Positions 43,094 to 50,987 of a DNA stretch of 64,000 bases are shown in pieces; the first letter of the stretch is position 1, and each line of letters starts with the position of its first letter. Both the position numbers and the translations under genes were made by a program. The notes under the pieces were generated by a model that did not search any database, was not told the origin of the DNA, and worked only from the letters and a program-made list of their open reading frames with translations. This DNA comes from Frisingicoccus sp902471845 (lineage in GTDB: Bacteria; Bacillota; Clostridia; Lachnospirales; Lachnospiraceae), in assembly GCF_047030795.1 (NCBI RefSeq), contig NZ_JBKYIC010000005.1; one strand, given 5' to 3'.

Positions 43094-44788
43094 ATGAAAA
43101 AGATACGTTATGCTTTATTGACAGGAGGTTTATCGGCAGCGATGGTGATAACTGCTGTTTTGCCGGCTTGTGCCGAGGAGACGATGGTGCCATTGCCGGA
43201 AACAGAAATCGCAGAAAGTGAGCAGCAGTTTGCAGAGACAGCAGTTGAAGAAATCGTGGAAACGCTTATTGAAACAGAAAGTAACAATGAGATTGTCGAG
43301 ACAGAAGTAATTGAAGACAGCAGTGAAACGGAAACAGAATCGGTTGTAGAAGAGACAGAGGAAACGAAGGCATTAGAAGAGTCCCAGGATCCCGTAGAAG
43401 CATTTGTGGCGCGTTTATATAAGGTGATCTTAAATCGAAATCCAGATCCATCTGGATTAAAAGCTTGGACGAATGTTCTGAAATCGGGCAAGGAGCAGGG
43501 CGCCAAGGTGGCCCAGGGGTTTGTGGACAGTGATGAGTTAAAGAACAGGAATCTTTCAGACGATGCGTATATCCGGGCGTTATATAAGGCATTTTTTGAT
43601 CGGGAGGCAGATGAATCTGGATTAGCAGCATGGAAGAAGGTACTGGACAGCGGGTTGTCCAGAATGCATGTGTTCCGTGGATTTGCAGAATCGGATGAGT
43701 TCACGCAGGTTTGTTCCCGCTACGGTATTGTGCGTGGATTTGCAGATTTGAAAGCGCCGATGGACCAGAATGAAGGGATTACCAAGTTTATCTATCGTTG
43801 TTATGTAGAATTCCTGGGCAGAAAGCCAGATGCAGATGGCTTGAATTCTTGGGCGAGTCAGCTTCTGAATGGACAGAATAATGCCAAAGAAGTTGCCTAT
43901 GGTTTCGTGATGAGTAATGAATTCCAGGGAAAGAAGCTGAGCGATAGCGATTATGTTCAGACGATGTATCAGGGACTTTTTGATCGTAATGCGGACGGCG
44001 AGGGCTTGGCAGCATGGGTAGCAAAATTGGAGGCTGGAAACTCCAGAGAATCCATTTTTTATGGATTTGCCGATTCCCAGGAATTTAGAAAACTTGCAAG
44101 TAGTTTTGGGTTGAATGGAGACTGGACAGGTACTCCGGTAATTTATAAGATGGATAAAGAAGCATTTATTCAGTGCTTGATGGATAATCGCAGCACCTGG
44201 GAAATGAGCAAATCTGAGGCAACGAATTATTCTGGTTATTTTGATCCAGGGTATTCGATGGTGGATATGGATCTGGATGGGCAGCCGGAATTGATCGTTG
44301 CACCGGCTGGCGGCAGCATGCATAATGCACCGGTGATGATTTACAGAGTGCAGGATAATAAGGTCGTGCCGATTAAAAATACATCGTCCGGCGGCAATGA
44401 GATGCAGGATTTGGCTTTGTATTATAACAGTGCTGAAAATAGATACGTTTATGTAGACAAACGTCTTCACCGTTCCGGAGTATATGCTTTATATGAAAGT
44501 GTTTGTGAGATGAATTGTTCAGGTAATGTTGTTAACGAAGAAGGTAAATTCGAGTATGCCAAGGAAGATTTCGGCAGGACAGGAAATTATACATATTCCT
44601 ATTATATTGGAACACAGAAAGTCAGCCAGTCCCAGTACGACAATGCTTATAACAGCTATTTTAGCGGCATGCGGAATACGAATATGAAGAGGGGCTTTGT
44701 GCCTTACAAGACATGGAAAAACTATTCAGTCAGCAGTAAAAAAACAGCTTTGAGTAAATTGTATGATGAATTTTCATATCAGAAATAA
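43094..44788 (+). CDS. Secreted DUF4214 protein with C-terminal domain of unknown function
   Basis: 564 residues. The signal peptide (to PACAEE) and a Glu/Thr/Val-rich stretch (30-98) lead to four DUF4214 repeats (100-336; FVARLYKVILNRNPDPSG, FFDREADESGLAAWKK and so on). The last 220 residues are a separate domain containing MVDMDLDGQPELIVAPAGG, which resembles an FG-GAP/dockerin-like Asp-rich calcium loop in a 'status of the output' type domain common in clostridial secreted proteins; its function is unknown. The first two DUF4214 repeats are nearly identical to those of the next gene. AAGAGGAGG lies ahead of the ATG. Confidence 0.83.
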   Translation: MKKIRYALLTGGLSAAMVITAVLPACAEETMVPLPETEIAESEQQFAETAVEEIVETLIETESNNEIVETEVIEDSSETETESVVEETEETKALEESQDPVEAFVARLYKVILNRNPDPSGLKAWTNVLKSGKEQGAKVAQGFVDSDELKNRNLSDDAYIRALYKAFFDREADESGLAAWKKVLDSGLSRMHVFRGFAESDEFTQVCSRYGIVRGFADLKAPMDQNEGITKFIYRCYVEFLGRKPDADGLNSWASQLLNGQNNAKEVAYGFVMSNEFQGKKLSDSDYVQTMYQGLFDRNADGEGLAAWVAKLEAGNSRESIFYGFADSQEFRKLASSFGLNGDWTGTPVIYKMDKEAFIQCLMDNRSTWEMSKSEATNYSGYFDPGYSMVDMDLDGQPELIVAPAGGSMHNAPVMIYRVQDNKVVPIKNTSSGGNEMQDLALYYNSAENRYVYVDKRLHRSGVYALYESVCEMNCSGNVVNEEGKFEYAKEDFGRTGNYTYSYYIGTQKVSQSQYDNAYNSYFSGMRNTNMKRGFVPYKTWKNYSVSSKKTALSKLYDEFSYQK

Positions 44789-44808
44789 GGATGAGAAGGG
44801 GAAGAACT

Positions 44809-46131
44809 ATGAAACGATGGAAACAATATATTGCTGGCACAGCTGCAGCTATAATGTTGATAAGTGCATCTTGTATGCAGGTACAGGCGATAGATGAAAC
44901 GGCTCTGGAGACAATTCCAGAAACTCAGATAGAAGAGTCTGCGAATGAAACGGAAGAAACAGAGGAAATGTTGTCAAGTGAAGGGCCAGATATGGAAGAA
45001 TCACAGGTGGCGACAGAGACGGAAACCGAGGAAAAATTGATAGAAAGCGTCGAAGAAACGGAAGAAGAGATGGATGCCAGTTCGGATCCGGTTGAGGCAT
45101 TTGTGGAGCGTTTATATAAGGTTATCTTAAACCGAAATCCAGATCCATCTGGATTAAAAGCTTGGACGAATGTTCTGAAATCGGGCAAGGAGCAGGGTGC
45201 CAAGGTGGCCCAGGGGTTTGTGGATAGTGATGAATTAAAGAACCGGAACCTTTCGGACGATGCGTATATCCGGGCGTTATATAAGGCGTTTTTTGATCGG
45301 GAAGCAGATGAATCTGGATTAGCAGCATGGAAGAAGGTTCTGAATAGTGGTCTTTCCAGAATGCACGTATTTCGCGGATTTGCAGAATCGGATGAGTTTA
45401 CAAAGATTTGTTCCCGCTATGGAATTATCCGCGGATTTGCAGATTTGAAAGCGCCGATGGATCAGAACGAGGGAATCACCAAGTTTATTTATCGTTGTTA
45501 TGAAGTTTTTCTTGGAAGAAAACCAGATGAGAAAGGATTGAATGAGTGGTGTGAGTGTCTTCTTAGTGGGCAGATCAATGCAAAAGATGCGGCATATGGA
45601 TTTGTTATGAGCGCGGAGTTTCAGAATAAGGGAATGAGTGATACCGATTACATAAAGACGTTGTATCGCGGTCTTTTTGACCGGACAGAGGACAGTGAGG
45701 GTTTGAGTCAATGGAAGGCGATATTAGACAGAGGATGTTCAAGAGAATCCATTTTCTATGGTTTTGCTGATTCGGATGAATTTAGAAAATTGGCGGCCAG
45801 TTTCGGCTTGAACAATTCATGGCAGAGTACGCCAGTTTTTTATCGGAGTAAAGAAGAAATAAAAGAAAAGGTTATTGAACATTATTATTATACATTGTTG
45901 GTATCTTCGGATCCAAACGGATGCTACGCGATTTCAGATTCTGATACACAGGAGACATCATCGGAGTATCGATTCATCCTGCGGTATCAGATGTCCGATG
46001 AAAAGGCTTGGGAATTGATAAATAGCGGACGGTTTCCAAATGCAAATGAACTTGTTGGCAGAGTAACGGTTCATAAGGTCACTGGAAAAGTGACATTGGA
46101 CAGTCTCAATGATACATGGTGGTTGTGGTAA
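44809..46131 (+). CDS. Secreted DUF4214 protein with short C-terminal domain
   Basis: About 440 residues. A signal peptide (to MQVQAID) and a Glu/Thr-rich stretch precede four DUF4214 repeats (93-335). The C-terminal 100 residues (from YRSKEEIKEK, ending VTVHKVTGKVTLDS) form a small alpha/beta domain I cannot name. I start at ATG 44809, after AGAAGGGGAA; an ATG at 44791 would add six charged residues before a normal signal peptide. DNA identity to the preceding gene is very high over the first two repeats (45086-45490 against 43391-43800), pointing to duplication or conversion. Confidence 0.83.
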   Translation: MKRWKQYIAGTAAAIMLISASCMQVQAIDETALETIPETQIEESANETEETEEMLSSEGPDMEESQVATETETEEKLIESVEETEEEMDASSDPVEAFVERLYKVILNRNPDPSGLKAWTNVLKSGKEQGAKVAQGFVDSDELKNRNLSDDAYIRALYKAFFDREADESGLAAWKKVLNSGLSRMHVFRGFAESDEFTKICSRYGIIRGFADLKAPMDQNEGITKFIYRCYEVFLGRKPDEKGLNEWCECLLSGQINAKDAAYGFVMSAEFQNKGMSDTDYIKTLYRGLFDRTEDSEGLSQWKAILDRGCSRESIFYGFADSDEFRKLAASFGLNNSWQSTPVFYRSKEEIKEKVIEHYYYTLLVSSDPNGCYAISDSDTQETSSEYRFILRYQMSDEKAWELINSGRFPNANELVGRVTVHKVTGKVTLDSLNDTWWLW

Positions 46132-46156
46132 GTAATATGAAACGGAGAAAAAGATT

Positions 46157-46294
46157 ATGAAAAAATGGATATCGGGATTGGCAATTACATTATCCTGAGT
46201 AATGCTTATGCACCCTGTGGGAGCGACAGCTGAGGAAATCTCAGATGCCTCCATAGCAAGTGAAGTAGTGGAAACCTATATGCTGGAAACATAA
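46157..46294 (+). pseudogene. Broken start of another secreted DUF4214-array gene
   Basis: ATG 46157 opens a signal peptide MKKWISGLAITLS, then a TGA at 46196-46198. The same frame continues VMLMHPVGATAEEISDAS and further Glu/Val/Thr-rich residues before TAA at 46294. This is the start of a seventh rightward paralogue that has lost the rest of its body; what follows is the terminator half and the IS3-type element. The spacing from the previous stop (25 bases) matches the rest of the array. Confidence 0.65.
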
Positions 46295-46396
46295 GTTGTT
46301 GAGGTACGAAAATAAAAAGTGGGAAGCGTCTATATGAGACGCTGATATGTACCCTCTTTACTGGACAAAGAAAATCCAGTAAGGAGGGTTATTTTT

Positions 46397-46966
46397 ATGC
46401 GCTATAGTTATGAATTTAAAAGAAAGTGTGTTGAAATGTATCGACAAGGTATATTGCCAGACGCCCCTGACGGTGTTTCAAAAAAATTATTTAGGGATAC
46501 TGTTCGAAAATGGGTTAGAATCGAAGATGCACAAGGACCTGAAGCATTAAAACACAAATCACAAAATAAGGTTTGGTCTGTAGAAGAAAAGTATGAGTTA
46601 GTATCTCAAGTGCTTGCAGGAAATTCGAATAAATCTGTTGCGTTTAATGCAGGTATAGATGATGGAATGCTATATCAATGGGTTCGCAAATATAAGATTT
46701 ATGGATATAATGGTCTTATCGATAAAAAGAAAGGTCGTAAATCAAAGAATCCAGATATGAAAAAGATCAATTATAACAATCCTAGAAAACTTGAAGAATC
46801 AGAATACGAAGAATTAATTCGTTTAAGAGCAGAAAATGAATATATCAAGTCGGAAATTGAAGTAATAAAAAAAGAGATCGCCTTGAGAGAAGAAAAGGAA
46901 GCTGCGCTACTCAAGGCGAAAAAGCAGCGCTCATCAAAGAGCTCCGCAAAAAAGGATATCAATTAA
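46397..46966 (+). CDS. IS3-family transposase OrfA
   Basis: 189 residues. Two helix-turn-helix segments (YSYEFKRKCVEMYRQG; VEEKYELVSQVLAGNSNKSV) bind the inverted repeats, and a C-terminal leucine/charged coil (RLRAENEYIKSEIEVIKKEI) mediates multimers. This two-HTH layout is that of IS150-type OrfA. The slippery stretch GAAAAAG at 46918-46924 lies in frame as G AAA AAG. A -1 shift there enters the orfB frame, which is open from that point, giving the OrfAB transposase. AAGGAGGG precedes the ATG. Confidence 0.9.
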   Translation: MRYSYEFKRKCVEMYRQGILPDAPDGVSKKLFRDTVRKWVRIEDAQGPEALKHKSQNKVWSVEEKYELVSQVLAGNSNKSVAFNAGIDDGMLYQWVRKYKIYGYNGLIDKKKGRKSKNPDMKKINYNNPRKLEESEYEELIRLRAENEYIKSEIEVIKKEIALREEKEAALLKAKKQRSSKSSAKKDIN

Positions 46967-46983
46967 AACATCTTCTTAAAGCT

Positions 46984-47784
46984 ATGGGAATGGCAAGATC
47001 AACTTACTACTTTGAGATAAATAAAGTAGATGTTGTCGAATCAAGAAACGAAGAATTATTAAACGAAATCAAAGATATCTTTAAAGAACATAAAGGAAGA
47101 TATGGTGTCAGACGTATTCATCAGGAACTTTTAAATAGAGGTTATCAGGTTAATCATAAAAGAGTTCAGCGTCTTATGCATAAAACGTGTCTATTAGGAA
47201 AGCGTCCAAAAGAGAAGTATCATTCTTACAAAGGAGAAGTTGGAAAGATTGCTGATAATGTAATAGACAGAGACTTTAGTACAACTGCGCCTTTGCAGAA
47301 ATGGACTACAGATGTATCTCAGTTTAACTTCTCATGGGGTAAATGTTACTTATCCCCTATATTAGATATGCATACAAATGAAGTTGTGTCATATGACTTA
47401 GCATTACATCCGAACTTAGATCAGGTAAAGAGAATGTTAGACAATGCATTTGATAAGTTCTCAAATGTAGAAGGCTTAATATTTCACTCTGATCAAGGGT
47501 GGCAGTATCAACATGCTTATTACAGAAACAGATTAAAAGAAAAAGGAATCATTCAATCAATGTCTAGAAAAGGGAATTGTTATGACAATTGTATTATGGA
47601 GACTTTCTTTGGTAGAATGAAAAACGAGATGTATTATGGTTTTGAAAAAGACTTTGAATCTTTCCAATCTTTTTCAAAAGCAGTAGATGAATATATGGAT
47701 TATTATAACAATAAAAGAATTCAGGCAAAAACAAAATGGATGCCTCCTGTAAAGTACAGGGAAACATCCATTTGTGTTGCCTAG
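46984..47784 (+). CDS. IS3-family transposase OrfB, DDE integrase domain
   Basis: 266 codons from ATG 46984. HTH_21-type segment (KGRYGVRRIHQELLNRG), then the rve core with D in WTTDVSQF, D in IFHSDQGWQYQ and E in CIMETFFGRMKNE, the full DDE triad. The frame extends upstream to the orfA slippery site, so the active protein is probably the OrfAB fusion; the ATG may give an OrfB-only product. It ends 12 bases before the right inverted repeat. Confidence 0.92.
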   Translation: MGMARSTYYFEINKVDVVESRNEELLNEIKDIFKEHKGRYGVRRIHQELLNRGYQVNHKRVQRLMHKTCLLGKRPKEKYHSYKGEVGKIADNVIDRDFSTTAPLQKWTTDVSQFNFSWGKCYLSPILDMHTNEVVSYDLALHPNLDQVKRMLDNAFDKFSNVEGLIFHSDQGWQYQHAYYRNRLKEKGIIQSMSRKGNCYDNCIMETFFGRMKNEMYYGFEKDFESFQSFSKAVDEYMDYYNNKRIQAKTKWMPPVKYRETSICVA

Positions 47785-47843
47785 TTAATAAATATGTGTC
47801 CAGGATTCTGGGTACATATCACGCTTCCCGCTTTTTATTAATT

Positions 47844-50030
47844 TTAATGACAGCCATTTTGCTGGCATAAATAATGGGCTGTTGGGTCTGTTGGATCCCA
47901 TGTATGCCAGGAAGGAAGTGGTTCAAATGCTGGCTTGTCAAAAGGACCTTCATTGACATTAGGGTCAATATTAACATGTGTGCCCAATGAACAATTATCG
48001 TAAATCCATTTTGCATCGCCTGCACGCAGACGAATACAACCGAGAGATTGAGTTGTTCCTAGCCAGTTATACATTAAATCTGTATATAAAGTAGAATTAT
48101 CCGCAATTCGATATGGAACAGAATGGAAAAGATAGCTTCCAATAATCTGTGTACACCACTGCGCTTTTGAACCGCCAACCATTGTGAGCCAGCGGAATTT
48201 GTTTGGCGTCCAGTAGTCTCCGGTCGGTGTGCCTTCGCCGCAGGAGGTAATCATAGCTTTGACAGGAATGGTGTAACCGTTATCACCATCTTTTGCAAAT
48301 ACAATCAGATAATTTCCCCATTTATAGACTTTAATGTAATAGGAATCCTGCGGCCCGATGAGATAATCGACGTCCTGTACAAGCTGGCCGTCGTTATTAA
48401 AGTATAATTTATAGCCGTCAACATATTCCCATCCGATTTCCATAGCACCATTCTTGGATGGGTTCAGATAGTATTTCTGCCCGTTTTCAGTATGCCATCC
48501 GATTTTGCGCTGCCCGTTTTCGTAGAAATAAGTATTATCATCTTCCTGAATCCAGCCGTCACGAATGAGTAAAATATCGAGTTTCTGACAGAGTATTTTG
48601 TATTCAGGGGACATGACGATCTGTTCTAAGACGTAGTCACGAGTATTGGTCCGAAGTATCGTCAGCCAATTGGAAAGGTCTTCTGCGCCCGGGTTACGTT
48701 TTAATAAAACATTATATAAATCATTAATATAAGTTTCGTCATCGGTATTCTTCTGGAGATATGTACTGGATGTAAAGAAAGCAGAGGCCAGTTCTTTGGC
48801 AACAACACGATGATTTAATACATCGCCAGTCCAGGCATTTAGTTCGTCATTTGTCGGTGTGCGTCCAAAACAGGTGTTATATAAATGAGTGATATAAGCG
48901 GTAAGTTCTCGATTCTGATCCCGGGATTCGGCAAGAACAACATCGCCACGGGAAATGCCATAGGTGTTGCAGAATTCATTAAATTCATCGGAATGGATAA
49001 AGCCGCCTAAAATATAGTGTTTAGATAAGCCTTCATTCATGCATTCAAGCCATGCATTTTTTCCTTCAACATCCGAAGGACGTCCAAGAATGGTTTGGTA
49101 TAAGATTTCAATAAAATCTTCATTACTTAAATTTTTGTTCTGGAATTCGTCGCTAAAGATAAAGCCTTCGGCAATAGAAACACCGTTAAATTGTTGTTCG
49201 AGTAAACCGCCGGTCCAGTCATTTAAACCTTCAGCGTCGCCATTGCGGTCCAGACACAGTTTATAAAAATGGCTTACGAACCGTGTAATTTCTAAATTTT
49301 GATCCCTGTTTTCGGTTAAAGATAATCTTCCAGGAGTGATGCCATAGGAAGCGCACATCTTATTATATTCATCGGAACCAAGGAAACCGTTGCACACGAA
49401 TCTGCGGCTGACACCGTCAGAAAAAGCGGTTGTCCAGGTATTCATACCTTCAGCATCAGCCTCACGGTTAAAGATTGCGCGATATAAGCGATGAATATAT
49501 TCTTCTTCGGTGTAATTTTTATCTAAAAATTCTTTACTAAAGAAGAAGCCATTCATAATGTCGGCGCCGGTATTCGTACCAGATACTAAAGTGTCGTACC
49601 ATTCGCGGAGTCCTTTTCCGTCAGGCGTACGTTCGAGAACGATTTCATACATGCGCTTCACAAACTGGAAAACTTTTTTATTCTCATAATCTTTTTCGTT
49701 AATGCTATCTTTTATGTCTGTATTAGCTTCTTTCTTTTCGATTTCAGCTTCCTCGACTAATGTTTCGCTAACCGTCTCGGACTCAGATTCTGGAAGAAAT
49801 TCTTCCGTTTCCGGGGGTGTAGTCGCAGCTTCCGTTCCCGGTTCAGTGATGGATTCTGTTTCTGCGATGGTTTCAGTGGTTTCGGTTTCGCTCATTGGAA
49901 TTTCAATAGATTCTGTCTGCGCCGTTTCGGTGTCTGCCGTAGTAGGAGCTTCTTCTGCGAAGGCCGGTGTGTAGGATGAAACCATCAAAGCTGTGCATAA
50001 AATAAAAATAAGTAATTTGCTTTTTTTCAT
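47844..50030 (-). CDS. Secreted L,D-transpeptidase with DUF4214 and cell-wall-binding repeats
   Basis: 728 residues from ATG 50030, preceded by GGAGAGGAA; the frame extends 23 codons upstream into rmd but the signal peptide MKKSKLLIFILCTALM marks the start. After an acidic Thr-rich stretch come six DUF4214 repeats in three pairs (about 105-460). Choline-binding-type repeats follow (WIQEDDNTYFYENGQRKIGW and relatives, about 490-565), then a YkuD domain with FHSVPY and SLGCIRL, catalytic Cys near 665. YkuD enzymes make 3-3 peptidoglycan cross-links or attach proteins to the wall. Its ATG overlaps the stop of rmd (ATGA), placing a wall enzyme in a GDP-rhamnose operon. Confidence 0.9.
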   Translation of the reverse strand: MKKSKLLIFILCTALMVSSYTPAFAEEAPTTADTETAQTESIEIPMSETETTETIAETESITEPGTEAATTPPETEEFLPESESETVSETLVEEAEIEKKEANTDIKDSINEKDYENKKVFQFVKRMYEIVLERTPDGKGLREWYDTLVSGTNTGADIMNGFFFSKEFLDKNYTEEEYIHRLYRAIFNREADAEGMNTWTTAFSDGVSRRFVCNGFLGSDEYNKMCASYGITPGRLSLTENRDQNLEITRFVSHFYKLCLDRNGDAEGLNDWTGGLLEQQFNGVSIAEGFIFSDEFQNKNLSNEDFIEILYQTILGRPSDVEGKNAWLECMNEGLSKHYILGGFIHSDEFNEFCNTYGISRGDVVLAESRDQNRELTAYITHLYNTCFGRTPTNDELNAWTGDVLNHRVVAKELASAFFTSSTYLQKNTDDETYINDLYNVLLKRNPGAEDLSNWLTILRTNTRDYVLEQIVMSPEYKILCQKLDILLIRDGWIQEDDNTYFYENGQRKIGWHTENGQKYYLNPSKNGAMEIGWEYVDGYKLYFNNDGQLVQDVDYLIGPQDSYYIKVYKWGNYLIVFAKDGDNGYTIPVKAMITSCGEGTPTGDYWTPNKFRWLTMVGGSKAQWCTQIIGSYLFHSVPYRIADNSTLYTDLMYNWLGTTQSLGCIRLRAGDAKWIYDNCSLGTHVNIDPNVNEGPFDKPAFEPLPSWHTWDPTDPTAHYLCQQNGCH

Positions 50031-50971
50031 GATAGAGTTCCTCTCCAATAGTTTAAGGTTTCGAGTAACGTTTGTTCCAGCGGAATTTCTGGTGTCCAAC
50101 CGGTGGCGGTGTGAACTTTATGAATATCTGCCTTGATAATTGGAATATCTGATGGACGCAGTCTTGCAACATCAATTTCGACCGTAATATTTGCGTGGGA
50201 TAGAGACAAGATTGTATCCAGAAGTTCCTGAATCGCAATAGCATGACCACTGCCAATATTGTAGGTTTCGCCGGCTTTCCCGTGTTGAATTAAAAGGCCG
50301 TAAGCACGGACGACATCTCGAACATCTGTGAAATCGCGTTTAGCAGAGAGATTTCCAACATGGAGGATTGGCTTTTTCTTTCCTGCTTCGATTTCGGCGA
50401 CTTGTTTACAAAAGTCAGATGCGACAAAAACCGATGTTTGATTTGGACCAATATGATTAAAAGCACGGACCATGATGAGCTGCATACCGTAGGCGCGGTA
50501 GTAAATATTTCCGAGCATATTCTGACAGGCTTTCGTGGCGGCATAAATGTTCCCCGGTCTTGGCGTAACCTGTTCATTAACAGGGGTTTCGTCAGGAAGA
50601 ATATAGCCATATTCCTCTCCGGACCCGATCAGAAGTATTCTTGGGGAATAATCATCCAGTGCGCGAATCGTATCGAGAATGTTCAGTGTGCCTTTAATAT
50701 TGATATCCACGGTAATCTGCGGATTATTCCAGGAAAGAGCAACCGAACTTTGGGCTGCAAGGTGGAAGATATAATCTGGTTTTAATTTGGTGAAAAGCTC
50801 TCTGATTTCATCTATATTCAGGATATTTAAGTCATGAACATGGATGTCGGAAACAGATAGATTTTCATTGGGAAGTTTTGTTGCATGAATTTCCCAATCA
50901 TAGGTTGTGGTCAGATGTTGGATAAGGTAGCTGCCGACAAATCCGGCAGCCCCCACAATCAGTGCTTTCAT
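50027..50971 (-). CDS. rmd: GDP-4-keto-6-deoxy-D-mannose reductase
   Basis: A 314-residue extended SDR. NADP loop VGAAGFVGSYL, catalytic Ser in LIGSGEEYG and YAATK; RAFNHIGPNQ and RDFTDVRDVVRAY are typical of Rmd. It reduces the Gmd product at C4 to GDP-D-rhamnose. The missing 3,5-epimerase activity of fucose synthase (WcaG) is inferred from its closer pattern match to Rmd. It lies between gmd (16 bases upstream) and the L,D-transpeptidase, whose start overlaps its stop by four bases. Confidence 0.88.
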   Translation of the reverse strand: MKALIVGAAGFVGSYLIQHLTTTYDWEIHATKLPNENLSVSDIHVHDLNILNIDEIRELFTKLKPDYIFHLAAQSSVALSWNNPQITVDINIKGTLNILDTIRALDDYSPRILLIGSGEEYGYILPDETPVNEQVTPRPGNIYAATKACQNMLGNIYYRAYGMQLIMVRAFNHIGPNQTSVFVASDFCKQVAEIEAGKKKPILHVGNLSAKRDFTDVRDVVRAYGLLIQHGKAGETYNIGSGHAIAIQELLDTILSLSHANITVEIDVARLRPSDIPIIKADIHKVHTATGWTPEIPLEQTLLETLNYWRGTLS

Positions 50972-50987
50972 TAAATTACCTCATGAA

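Larger units (their letters stand above)
46343..47821 (+). mobile_element. IS3-family (IS150-group) insertion sequence
   Basis: A 1479-base element with 25-base imperfect terminal inverted repeats (46343-46367 and 47797-47821; 20 of 25 positions match, both beginning TGATATGTACCC). It is flanked by the direct repeat CGC (46340-46342 and 47822-47824), the 3-base target duplication usual for this family. It contains orfA and orfB with an apparent -1 frameshift link. Both frames are open, so it looks intact. Confidence 0.88.
46314..47836. terminator. Bidirectional terminator split by an insertion sequence
   Basis: 46314-46342 and 47822-47836 are two halves of one hairpin. Without the element and one copy of the 3-base duplication CGC, the site reads as an 18-base stem (AAAAAGTGGGAAGCGTCT paired to AGACGCTTCCCGCTTTTT, one G-U pair) with loop ATATG. 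An A-rich left arm and T-rich right arm make it work in both directions, as expected between the rightward array and the leftward L,D-transpeptidase gene. Confidence 0.75.

Noticed and set aside
43622..44470. Long open frame (282 codons) on the minus strand inside a DUF4214 gene
   Set aside because: It is antisense to a well-supported repeat-domain gene, has a composition set by the opposite strand and shows no domain, signal peptide or ribosome site.
32192..50030. Sortase-anchored proteins
   Set aside because: The C-termini were read for LPXTG-type motifs followed by a hydrophobic helix and a basic tail; none was found.
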